A DNA stretch of 64,000 nt from assembly GCA_027704905.1 (NCBI GenBank), contig CM051016.1, positions 13,517,001 to 13,581,000 of the forward strand, in the 5' to 3' direction. A program made the translations under genes and the position numbers. The notes under the pieces are model-generated. The model was not told the origin of the DNA. It ran no database searches and saw nothing but the letters and a program-made list of their open reading frames with translations. Of this stretch, positions 53,858 through 64,000 are shown piece by piece. This stretch comes from Muraenolepis orangiensis (Eukaryota; Chordata; Actinopteri; Gadiformes; Muraenolepididae). The first letter of the stretch is position 1; each line of letters opens with the position of its first letter.

Positions 53858-55258
53858 ATATGTGGTAGTTGAGGTAGTAGTAGTATATACTATGTGGTAG
53901 TTGAGGTAGTAGTAGTATATACTATGTGGTAGTTGAGGTAGTAGTAGTATATACTATGTGGTAGTTGAGGTAGTAGTATATACTATGTGGTAGTTGAGGT
54001 AGTAGTAGTATATACTATGTGGTAGTTGAGGGAGTAGTATATACTATGTGGTAGTTGAGGTAGTAGTAGTATATAATATGTTGTAGTTGAGGTAGTAGTA
54101 GTATATACTATGTGGTAGTTAAGGTAGTAGTAGTATATACTATGTGGTAGTTAAGGTAGTAGTAGTATATACTATGTGGTAGTTGAGGTAGTAGTAGTAT
54201 ATAATATGTTGTAGTTGAGGTAGTAGTAGTATATACTATGTGGTAGTTAAGGTAGTAGTAGTATATACTATGTGGTAGTTAAGGTAGTAGTAGTATATAC
54301 TATGTATTAGTTGAGGTAGTAGTTGTATATGATATGTGGTAGTTGAGGTAGTAGTAGTATATACTATGTGGTAGTTGAGGTAGTAGTTGTATATGATATG
54401 TGGTAGTTGAGGTAGTAGTAGTATATACTATGTGGTAGTTGAGGTAGTAGTAGTAGTATATACTATGTGGTAGTTGAGGTAGTAGTTGTATATACTATGT
54501 GGTAGTTGAGTCAGTAGTAGTATATACTATGTGGTAGTTGAGGTAGTAGTAGTATATACTATGTGGTAGTTGAGGTATTAGTAGTATATACTATGTGGTA
54601 GTTGAGTTAGTAGTAGTATATACTATGTTGTAGTTGAGGTAGTAGTAGTAGTATATACTATGTGGTAGGTGAGGTAGTAGTAGTATATACTATGTGGTAG
54701 TTGAGGTAGTAGTAGTATATACTATGTGGTAGTTGAGGTAGCAGTAGTATATACTATGTGGTAGTTGAGGTAGTAGTTGTATATACTATGTGTTAGTTGA
54801 GGTAGTAGTATATACTATGTGGTAGTTGAGGTTGTAGTTGTATATACTATGTGGTAGTTGAGGTAGTAGTAGTATATACTATGTGGTAGTTGAGGTAGTA
54901 GTTGTATATACGAGGTGGTAGTTGAGGTAGTAGTAGTATATATGAGGTGGTAGTTGAGGTAGTAGTAGTATATACTATGTGGTAGTTGAGGTAGTAGTAG
55001 TATATACTATGTGGTAGTTGAGGTAGTAGTATATACTATGTGGTAGTTGAGGTAGTAGTAGTATATACTATGTGGTAGTTGAGGTAGTAGTAGTATATAC
55101 TATGTGGTAGTTGAGGTAGTAGTAGTATATACTATGTGGTAGTTGAGGTAGTAGTATATACTATGTGGTAGTTGAGGTAGTAGTAGTATATACTAGGTGG
55201 TAGTTGAGGTAGTAGTAGTATATACTATGTGGTAGTTGAGGTAGTATCTGTATAGTTC
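53858..55258. repeat. Compact TGAGGTAGTAG minisatellite array (VA6)
   Basis: About 1.4 kb, roughly 43 units, with a repeated block of three units (54061-54300) showing higher-order structure. Confidence 0.95.
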
Positions 55259-55409
55259 ATAGTGTAGAGCAGTATAAAGCTGGTGGTTGGTGGAGGCCCC
55301 TGGTTAGAGCAGCTCTGTGCTCAGTGCTCTGTGTCAGAGTCTCTTCCTCCTCAGCAGCTGCAGCAGGTTCCTGCTGTAACAGCTCAGTGACTACAGTCTG
55401 ACTGAGGGA

Positions 55410-55437
55410 GGTTTATGTACGGCTCTCAATCACTGTG
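55410..55437 (-). promoter_or_regulatory. VA6 recombination signal, 12-bp spacer
   Basis: Heptamer CACAGTG (55431-55437), 12 bp, nonamer ACATAAACC (55410-55418). Confidence 0.92.
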
Positions 55438-55887
55438 TGAACACACCACCACTATGGTAACTCTGACAGTGATAAACTGCTGCATCTTCACGCTGTGCGC
55501 CGTCGATGGTCAGAGAGAAGTCAGTGCTGCTTCCACTGCCAGTAAACCGAGCTGGTGTTGATGATTCACGTGTATTAGTATATCTAATTAGGAGCTTGGG
55601 GGCTTCTCCAGGTTTCTGTTGGTACCAGAATAAATAATTGCTATGAATCGCTGGGTTGGTTTTACAGGTTAGAGTGACTCTGGATCCTGCAGTAAAAGAC
55701 TCTACTGGTGGCTGAGTCACAGTCACCTGACTGCTGGTTCCTACAGAAAACAAACAAACCACTCAGTTATCCAATAGAAAACACAAGCAAACAAAGACTG
55801 TTCTTCAACATTGTCATTGAGTAGAATGAACCGACCTGTTAAGGATCCACAGACCATTGTCCAGAAAAGGATGGTGAGGTGGTTCAT
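55438..55887 (-). CDS. VA6, kappa-like V segment (family A)
   Basis: Leader exon 55836-55887 and V exon 55438-55740, open. CDR1 is NPAIHSNY, CDR2 YTNTRES and the CDR3 end CQSYHSGG. Frameworks match VA1 closely while the CDR3 end resembles VA3 and VA5. Confidence 0.93.
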
Positions 55888-55952
55888 GGTTGCCACGGTT
55901 TCTGGGGTGTTGAGTGACAGCTCAGAGTCCTGCAGTGTTGAACTCAGAGCAC

Positions 55953-55995
55953 TTTAAACCCTCTCAGAACCCCAGTTTCAGCTGAGCATGCAAAG
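55953..55995 (-). promoter_or_regulatory. VA6 promoter
   Basis: CTTTGCAT (55988-55995) and TTTAAA (55953-55958). Confidence 0.7.
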
Positions 55996-56529
55996 CTTCC
56001 TCTATATGGAAATGACCTGTTTCCACTCATCCCTCTGGGGCTTAGAGTGAATTCATACATTCTGGGAGAACCACAGTATCTCTTCTACATTCACACTTTA
56101 TGGAATATAATGTTGTTTTAGCTGCCAACTGATAATCGGAACTCAGAATCTGTGACTTTTTCTCAATCATTTATTTCTTGGTTTGTATGAAATTCTTTAA
56201 TTTTCAAATTCTTATAAAAAACAACATTTGACGTTTTTAAAACATGTTAATGTCATAACAATATTTTAGTAATAAATGCTTTTTCATTATATTGCTTTTC
56301 ATTAAGTTTAGTTTGTGAAATTGTGCTGAGATAATACAATTTTTTCTAGTCTGCCTTCAACTATGTTATGATAAATGCTGAATAAATATAATTGAATAAA
56401 TCCATACATTCAAACACATTATTAAAGTTACTAACCAGAGCTTGAGTTGACCAAATGTGAATTAGTTCATAGTTTCTTGTGATAAGTTAGTGTCTGTGTG
56501 TCAGTAAGAGATGTCTTCAGTCTGTGGGA

Positions 56530-56568
56530 GGTTTTTGTACGGTTCCTTAATGAGTTTGTATCACTGTG
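56530..56568 (+). promoter_or_regulatory. J5 recombination signal, 23-bp spacer
   Basis: Nonamer GGTTTTTGT (56530-56538), 23 bp, heptamer CACTGTG (56562-56568). Confidence 0.93.
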
Positions 56569-56606
56569 GTACACTTTTGGTGGAGGCACCGAACTCATCG
56601 TTGACT
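56569..56606 (+). CDS. J5 light-chain joining segment
   Basis: Reads YTFGGGTELIVD, then donor GTAAGT. The J5-C5 intron (about 700 bp) has a single copy of the roughly 105-bp unit that is doubled in the other introns. Confidence 0.93.
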
Positions 56607-57305
56607 GTAAGTACAAAGACACTTTTCTTTATCTGACATAACTACCTGAAAATAACCTTTATATTTAAATAGGTGTGAATAACGGAATGTTTTTATTTTT
56701 ATCCTAAACACATTTGTTTTTGTTGTTTATGTTAAGGTGTAAACATTGTAAACTAATTATTTACTGGAGTTCAGTCATTAAATGTAATATTGCCATTATT
56801 TTTCTATTGATTTAATGATGAGCTTTCATGAATGATATTGATTTACTTTGTACTTCATGAAATAGACAAACAAGTATCCTTCAATTTCAGTTTTGACTTC
56901 TAAAAAGTTGTAATTTAATGAAAAGAGCATTTTATTTTCAAATGTATTTCTGTGCTTGAAGGTTCTCTTTGCAAATTATTCTGTAGTATTTTGGACAAAT
57001 GTTACATTTATTCTACGATCAAAGGAAGTAAAAAACGAATCTGAAGAAGTTCTGCCACCTGACCGTTGCTGAAACATTTGAATTGTTCATGTATTCATTT
57101 ATGTGTTCAAATGTGGAAATTAATTCAAATTAATACATGGCTAATTTAAATGTTTCAAACATTTTAATGTGTCATGTATTCATTTATATTATTTCCCCAT
57201 TTCAATGAACAGGTCCAACTGTTGTTGAATGTTCCTCTGTTCTCCCTATGAGTGGTGATGTTCACTAAGCCTGTTGTCCACTTGTCTCCTCCCTCTCTCT
57301 TCCAG

Positions 57306-57628
57306 TGGGAGTGGTGCAGCCCACCCTGAGCATCCTCCCTCCCTCCAGAGTGGAGCTGGAGCAGGGCAGTGCTGCACTGCTGTGTTTGGCCACTGGGGGC
57401 TTCCCCTCAGACTGGAAGCTTGGCTGGAAGGTGGGGGGCAGCAGCAGGTCTGAGGGGGTGTCAGGTAGCCTGGGAGTCCTGGGGAAAGATGGCACCTACA
57501 GCTGGAGCAGCACCTTGACCCTGCCTGCAGACCAGTGGAGGAAGGCGGGCTCAGTGAGCTGTGAGGCCAGTAAGAATGGGCAGACGCCTGTCACTCAAAG
57601 CCTGAATCCTGGCCAGTGTTCAGAGTAG
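57306..57628 (+). CDS. C5, kappa-like light-chain constant exon
   Basis: Predicted protein identical to C1 as far as I can see, including ALLCLATG and GQCSE. Open, with normal acceptor and stop. Confidence 0.95.
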
Positions 57629-57815
57629 AGAGGCTCTATGATGGAAGAACTGCAGAATAAGCATGTCCTATGACATGTCTGTTTCATATCTCTCTGTCTT
57701 AGTGAGCACTTCAGCTTTTGATGAATTACATGAATATAACTCTTTCAGCCGTTATTATTATGCATTCCAGTTTTCATCCCTTGCTTGTGTTGATCACATT
57801 GTATGCTGATGCTAT

Positions 57816-57821
57816 AATAAA
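57816..57821 (+). terminator. Poly(A) signal of C5
   Basis: AATAAA in the conserved context. Confidence 0.8.
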
Positions 57822-57919
57822 GATGGAAAAATACACTTTTCATGCAATCATTCTGATTTTATATCTGCTGTAATTTTTGAAACAACAACCTTTATTCAGA
57901 AACTGGAAATGATTTACAT

Positions 57920-58330
57920 TTCAAGTCAAGTCAAGTCAAGTCAAGTTTATTGTCACTTCACAGTTTAAGCATCAAGTATAAAGCAGTGATGTGAAAATCT
58001 TATGTGCAATACCCGACGACAGACAGCAGTTTATCAAAAATGAGATAAAAATAGATAAAAATAGAATAAAGTTTAAAAATAAAACTAAAAATGCAATTTA
58101 TAAAATGCAAAATATCGGCACAGAAAAGAGCAATATGTATATATAAATAAATGTAATAAAATATACATTGTTATATGCTATATGCCCTTGTTCAGCAGCC
58201 TGATGGCCTGACTGTGGAAGCTGTCTCTAAGCCTATTGGTACGGCACTTGATACTGCGGTATCGCCTGCCTGACGGTAAGAGTGTGTACAGTTCGTGGCT
58301 GGGGTGGGCAATGTCAATTTCTTTATGAAG
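57920..58330 (-). mobile_element. (TTGAC)n-tailed retroposon 3' end
   Basis: Copy of the element at 5203. It shares the aaaactaaaaatgc variant with the cluster III copy. Confidence 0.6.
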
Positions 58331-59465
58331 TTAGTTGTAGTACCATTCTGAACAATGTGTTAAAGCTATGTTGTGTATCTCTGAATGAACAACGCGTTGG
58401 TTGAGTGATGGTCTTGGACCGTGTGTTCACTGTATCCAGTGGATCTGTGTCAGTCATAGAGACACTGCTGCTGAAATGACCCATGTGTGTCAGACTGACT
58501 TTATGTCACTTTATAAAATTGTACTTCGGGGGGGGTCCAGGTTTCTGCAGATATCAACTTAGAAACATGTAAAAGTATGTCCTAAAAGACACTCGGTATC
58601 TTTCACCGAGACGTAGGAACTCTAGCATGCTGAGTCGTGGTTACATATTCATAATGGTTATCTATGTGTCAAAAGACCAAACAGACATCACTAAAATATG
58701 TGGTACATGAAACATATTCTGTGAGCAGTGAACTGTGGTTATTCAAATGATGTCCATTTTTAACAGATGTGCAGCTGTGTCTCTTGAGTGACTCAAAGTC
58801 AGTGGAAAGTAGGGCTGAGGTTTTCAGAAGAGTCTCTGGAGATTGTCAAACTGTCAAGCACTAACAATGACTGGTCTGTGTAAGTACAATACTGTACTTA
58901 CTATATTTAGTACCATGTACACTACTTAGCTACATGTTTACATCCCACTACCCCTTTGTATGTAGGCTATATATATATGTTCTTATTTGGACTACTGTAC
59001 AGGGCCACTGCAATGTGTATATATATATATATAACTCATATTTCACCATTTTAAATGTGTTTATTTCGTTTGGTTAGTTAATTTTTAAATAATTAATATT
59101 TTTAATTGCTGGTGTGTAAAGAGGGACCGTGAGGATTGCTACCCAATTATATTGTACTTGTTCAATGACAATTAATGGCTTCTGATTCTGATTCTTGTGA
59201 AAGCAGCAAACGTGCATGTCCACAAACCAGCTCAACGCTGCCCTCTTGTGTCAAACCAAAGCCACTGCAAGAAAGGGTGATCTCATGAACCAAACTCTGT
59301 TCAGGTCCATCTTTAATAATAACTTACAGATTCAGGAGTAGTATGCTTTTGACATAACAGCATTGACGCTTGGTTCATAAGTCATATCAATCATGTTTTA
59401 AACCTCTAAATGGAATGTGTGCTCTCTGACCGGACAGCAAGGTTTCACATGACGGTCTATTATAT
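58331..59465. other. Post-C spacer, cluster V
   Basis: Copy of 5591-6775. No gene. Confidence 0.6.
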
Positions 59466-60324
59466 TCCTAGTCTGCAATAACGATCCCTATAACTAAAGA
59501 AGAGTAGCATAACCTCTTCTAAAAGTATATTTGCAACCCTGCAGTGTGTGCAGATGTAATCTGAATCAGATTGTCGATTGACCACAAAGCATTAGCATGC
59601 TGCACGTGTTTCCATTTGGTGAAATGTGTGAAATGAGGCAGCTCAACTGAGAGTTACAATTAACTTTATGAAGAAAACTGATCTCAAACGTTAGAGAGAT
59701 GGTAGAAAACAGTACGAAATATACAAAACTAATCATATTGCTTTGAAAAAACTGCTTGCATTGTCAAAACAATGAAAAAGGTGAACGGCCTGAAACCAAA
59801 AAGTAAATTACTTTTGGTTGTTTTCTACCGTCTTCAACCTGCGGCTGCACAACTTTGACTTCCTTAACGTTGGTGAGAACCGAGTTCCTCCGTTTTCAGA
59901 GCGTTTGAATGCAGGAATGAATGATTGTCTGATCGTCGGCACCGAGTCTCCCCGACTCGGACAGAACCGTGGAAAATGACTGGGTGAGCTAAACCCGGTG
60001 ACGTGGTGAACACAACCACCCGCAAGGTGACGGAGCGTGACCCGCCTATCAACCCTTGACCCTTGGCTATTATAAGATATAAGTCTGATATAAGATATAA
60101 GTCTGATATAAGATATAAGTCTGATATAAGACGGGTACCACTTCATCCGCGCGTTGGGAAAACAATGGTGGAAACTCCAGTTCCACCGCACGCGTATGAA
60201 GCCGTACTCTGCTATAGTCAATTATATATATCTATCTATATATAGATAGATATATATATATATATCAACAGTGTGTGTATTACATACACTGTTGATACAA
60301 CAGACACACCCACACACACACCCA

Positions 60325-60370
<46 letters not shown>
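59466..60370. repeat. Multi-copy spacer unit, 18-bp repeats and hairpin block (copy 6)
   Basis: Like 9645-10541 and 21045-21933, with three 18-bp repeats (60068-60130), the TA palindrome and ATCAACAGTGT hairpin, and a longer CA tract interrupted by CCCA units (60304-60370). Confidence 0.6.
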
Positions 60371-60371
<1 letters not shown>

Positions 60372-61350
60372 CTACGGGAATCGTGTGTTTGTCCTGTTTT
60401 CCTCTGTTCATGTGTACTTTCTCTGTGTTTCATTCATCTCCATTCAGGTGAAGCCTTCCCGCATCATCGTAATTCACCATTAGTCCATTCCGCCGTCAAT
60501 CAAATTGATGCAAGATTTTGATTTGCCATATGCAACAAGTACAATGAAATGCTTACTCCGCATTCCCTCCCGCAGTATGGATTTCTAAAACACTATACTA
60601 TAAATATACTGTACACAATAAAAAGAACAATAAAGTGACTGATGGATGGTTTGTACATGTGTTGAATTGTGCAAAAAACTGTAAAAAAGCTTTTTAAAGG
60701 CCAGTAGTGCAGCAGCATCATGATAACAGTGCAGTACAGTGCAGTAGCTGTAATGAGTCTAGAAAGTCCAGCAAAAGTATGATAGTGGAACGTAATATTG
60801 ATGACAATGTTATGATAGTGGCAGCACTCCTCGCAGTTCAGTAGGCAAACAGCCTGTGGATTTGTGTGATCATTCATTGTGAATTGTTCTGTTTCCCGTT
60901 TGCCTTTTTATTAGGCAAATGTGTTGGAGGCCAGACGTGGGCCCTCTTCCATTGCATTCACATAGGTGATCATTGCTGAAACGCACTAGTTTAGAGGCAG
61001 CTGCCACCCGCTGTCATTTGGATTATGAGCTGGTTGAGAGTAGGTAGCTGTTTGGTTCTCACCCCTAGGGAGGAGGAAGGGAGTCCACACTGATGGGTAC
61101 TAGGACAGGCATTCAGTTGAGGTCTCTGGAGCTCCACATCCACTGGGCCACCACCTTTTACAGTCTTGCCGTTCATAAGACGATACAATCAAGAACAGAC
61201 AGGACACATGACTATATTATAAATAGTTGATTGAAATTTAAATCCTTGCCAAAATATTGGTCCCTTTAAAGAGCTGATGTGAACCTGAAGAATGTGTGGT
61301 CACTCATGTACACACAACTGAGTGAGAGTAACGAAAAGGTACATGAGTAG
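60371..61350. other. Spacer without recognised genes
   Basis: Copy of 10542-11515. Confidence 0.5.
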
Positions 61351-61750
61351 TATGGGTAGTTGAGGTAGTAGCTGTATTTAATATATTGTAGTTGAGGTTG
61401 TAGTTGTATATAATATGTGGTAGTTGAGGTAGTAGTTGTATGTAATATATTGTAGTTGAGGTTGTAGTTGTATATTTAGGTGTTGAGGAATATAATGCTG
61501 GTGCTTGGTTGAGGCCAATATTTTTATTTTGATGGTGTTGTTTTGTAGATGTATACTGTGGGAGGGAATAGGGAGTAAGCATTCCAATGTACCTGTTGCA
61601 ATTGGCCAATCAAATATCTTGTATGTAATATGTGGTAGTTGAGGAAGTAGTTGTATATACTATGTTGTAGTTTAGGTAGTAGCTGTATGTGGTAGTTGAT
61701 GTAGTAGTTATAAGTAATAGGTGGTAGTTGAGGTAGTATTTGTATACAAT
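61351..61750. repeat. Diffuse TGAGGTAG minisatellite
   Basis: Copy of 11516-11990 with one pair of units fewer. Confidence 0.8.
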
Positions 61751-61880
61751 ATGCATACCCCTGATCACTACCTGTTAAATACTTACTTACCTGTATATAT
61801 GTAACCGTTGTGTACCCATCCCGCCAAGAACCCACACAGAGGCACTGGGTTGGATGACGGGGTACTTTAGTGAGGGAGCT

Positions 61881-62433
61881 GCGATGGGTTGGTTCAAAGC
61901 ACATAACATGTGGTTAGCTCATCCACTGCTTCTGACTACATTAGCAGACTGCAAGTCCAACTGCCATGGTCGTCATATCATCTTATACATTTAAACATTG
62001 GGTTTACATTGGTTATTTTAACATGTGAACGTATAGTGGTTTTAACATTAATACTTTTACAATGAATTCAATACAATCTGTTTTTAACTTGTTTTTAACC
62101 TGCATCATCCTTTTTATCGTTTTTATATTAAAAGAAATAGGAAAATACAAATTACAAAACAACCTAAACAAATGGTGGTACATAGAAAATACAGCAGAGC
62201 CACATTGCAATGCACGTGCACGTTGCAATGCAATGCAATGCAATGCACGTACAATGGCGTCTGATACAAAAATGTTATGAACTTGTAAACGTCTGACACA
62301 ATACACACAAACATTTAGTGCAACAACAGTTACCTGCAATGGGTTGGTTCAAAGCACATAACATGTGGTTAGCTCATCCACTGGTTCTGGCTTCATTAGC
62401 AGACTGCAAGTCCAACTGCCATGGTCGTCATAT
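61881..62433. repeat. Direct repeats of about 99 bp flanking a unique 356-bp insert
   Basis: The stretch gcaatgggttggttcaaagc ... catggtcgtcatat occurs at 61881-61979 and again at 62336-62433. The other two spacer copies (12116 and 23350) have it once. The insert contains a run of CAATG repeats (62222-62245) and no gene. Confidence 0.8.
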
Positions 62434-62489
62434 CTGGGCACATTTATAGACATGATGGCGCTACCATTTTTTTATTTACAATTACATAT

Positions 62490-63099
62490 TGTTCATTACA
62501 TTATATACAATTACTTTTTGTATTGAAATGTCGCCCTTCTGTCCATCACTTTCATCATGGCCACGCAAGGCCAGCTCAAAGGCACCACAGAACTTCACAC
62601 AGTCTATTCTTTTAGACAGGATGTGTTTTTATCCACCTCCTCATTGCGCTTCCTCACGGCAATCCTGTGGCCGTCGTCCAGCTGCGTAGCAATGTTCACT
62701 CTGCCTAGCGTGGCTAGCTTCATAGCATTGTCTTCCGGGGGGGCTGTTTTGAAACAGCCCCCCCCGAAGACGTTTGGAGGACGCTGATTGGTTACATTTT
62801 ATGTCACTTGTGCTAAACTGCTACAGAGACCCGCCTCCTTGGGGCTATTTCTCTACAGCCCCCCCAGCATCTTCATACAGTGTACTAGGCATATGTGTAC
62901 TAGGAAAAGCATATTATGTTGTGCAAATTATTTTAAAATCATATTTTACACATATTTCTGGGTGCATTCCATATTTTAAACCCACACATATTGACAATTT
63001 ATATATTTTTTTTATTATTTTTATTATTCATAATAATGTTTGTGCGTGTGGTTTAGGGGGGGCGGCGCCCCATCGCCCCCTATGGGCCAGCCGCCACTG
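62490..63099 (-). mobile_element. hAT-like transposon remnant (copy 3) with palindrome
   Basis: Duplicate of 12285-12906, with the CAGTGGCGGCTGG end near 63099 and the same transposase piece. At 62730-62771 it has an extra inverted repeat (gtcttccgggggggctgttt and its complement) that the other two copies lack on one side. Confidence 0.65.
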
Positions 63100-63284
63100 C
63101 ATATAGATATACCTATTATTATGCTCATATCCCACACATACTCCATAAGTAATATTATAACTGTTTTTATACATAGTAGACTGTCTTTAAGCAACTGTAA
63201 ACTTTAAATGATATATAACCATGCACTTTACTGCAACATTTGCACTCTGGTTAGATGCTCAATTATTATAATTAATAGCTGTAT

Positions 63285-63415
63285 GTTATATGTGTTAGTT
63301 GAGGTAGTATCTGTATTAAATATGTGGTATTTGAGGTAGTAGCTATATATACTATGTGTTAGTTAAGGTAGTTGTGTTTAAAATTTGTGGTAGTTTAAGT
63401 AGTATCTGTATAGTT
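63285..63415. repeat. Short TGAGGTAG minisatellite next to VB6
   Basis: About four degenerate units. Unlike VB2 and VB3, this copy keeps the full V 3' flank (63420-63567). Confidence 0.75.
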
Positions 63416-63567
63416 AGTAGTGTAGAGGAATATAAAGCTGGTGGTTGGTGGAGGCCCCTGGTTAGAGCAGCTCTGTGCTCAGTGCTCTGTGTCAGAGTCT
63501 CTTCCTCCTCAGCAGCTGCAGCAGGTTCCTGCTGTAACAGCTCAGTGACTACAGTCTGACTGAGGGA

Positions 63568-63595
63568 GGTTTATGTACGGTTCTCAATCACTGTG
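63568..63595 (-). promoter_or_regulatory. VB6 recombination signal, 12-bp spacer
   Basis: Heptamer CACAGTG (63589-63595), 12 bp (one change, gttctcaat for gctctcaat), nonamer ACATAAACC (63568-63576). Confidence 0.92.
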
Positions 63596-63898
63596 TGAAC
63601 CTGTCGCTGCCGTGGTTACCCAGACAGTAATATACTCCTATATCCTCCCTCTGGACACCAGAGAGGGTGAGAGTGTAGCTAGTCCCGGATTGACTGCCGC
63701 TGAACCGAGCTGGGGTCCCTGAATAGAGGGTGACTGCTTTGTATATCAGAAGTTTGGGAGCTTCTCCAGGTTTCTGTAGGTACCAGCTGAGATCAGGACC
63801 AATATCTGAGCTCCCTGTGGCAGTGATGGACACAGTCCCCTCCAGACTAACAGTCTTGGATTTGTCCGGTTGTGTCAGGAATGAACTGGCAGATGACT
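63596..63898 (-). CDS. VB6, V exon lacking first cysteine (family B), leader off window
   Basis: Open V exon after acceptor TTATTCCAG: ASSFLTQPDKSK, SITATGSSDIGPDLSW, CDR2 KAVTLYS, end CLGNHGSDR. Alanine again replaces cysteine 23. The leader would lie about 150-200 bp beyond the exon, past the end of the window, so whether the gene is complete is unknown. Confidence 0.88.
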
Positions 63899-64000
63899 CT
63901 GGAATAAGAAGTGGATGATGAGCCTTTTGAACCAATGTAAGACAGTCTTCAGTAGAACATTAGTCTAGAACACGTCAGGAGCAGATAGACAATACTGGAG

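Overview
The window is a teleost fish immunoglobulin light-chain locus of the kappa-like (L1/L3) type. The C exons are a fish-style C1-set domain ending in GQCSE. V segments carry 12-bp-spacer signals and J segments 23-bp-spacer signals, the kappa polarity. The rest is fish repeat DNA: LINEs, SINEs, hAT debris and long TA and CA tracts. I cannot name the species.

The locus is built from repeated V-J-C clusters. Five J and five C exons lie on the plus strand (C at 4.6, 18.6, 30.0, 46.2 and 57.3 kb). All V segments lie on the minus strand, to the left of their J, so each V-J join would be an inversion of about 1.1-1.2 kb. There are two very different V families. Family A lies next to J: VA1, VA3, VA4, VA5 and VA6 are open, and VA2 is frameshifted and has no J-C. 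Family B lies further upstream: VB2 and VB6 are open, and VB1, VB3, the leader-only relic VB4 and leaderless VB5 are damaged. Each V has a split leader, a TATA-like box and an octamer-like box. Every copy of family B has alanine (GCC) where the first cysteine of the Ig fold should be. No other cysteine in the exon could replace it.

Long minisatellite arrays of a roughly 29-32 bp unit lie just beyond the recombination-signal side of most V segments. The unit contains TGAGGTAG, the start of the let-7 microRNA. A minus-strand transcript reading through a V into the array would carry many CUACCUCA let-7 seed matches.

Region by region: 0-5 kb is cluster I, with a pak2 scrap at its left edge. 5-9.5 kb is spacer, array and orphan VA2. 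9.5-19 kb is spacer, VB2, array, VA3, J2 and C2. 19-30.3 kb is spacer, VB3, a LINE with target-site duplication, VA4, J3 and C3. 30.3-32.8 kb is spacer. 32.9-41.9 kb is a non-immunoglobulin island holding broken exons of a PAK2-like kinase and a nesprin-like spectrin-repeat gene, all on the minus strand, mixed with a decayed Ty3/gypsy element, an L2-like LINE, SINEs, a MITE and a 31-bp VNTR. 41.9-46.7 kb is a VB leader relic, array, VA5, J4 and C4. 46.7-57.8 kb is spacer, the longest array, VB5, another array, VA6, J5 and C5. 57.8-64 kb is spacer and VB6, whose leader lies beyond the window.

Exon limits come from splice and signal motifs read by eye. Copy counts are estimates. No database search was possible.
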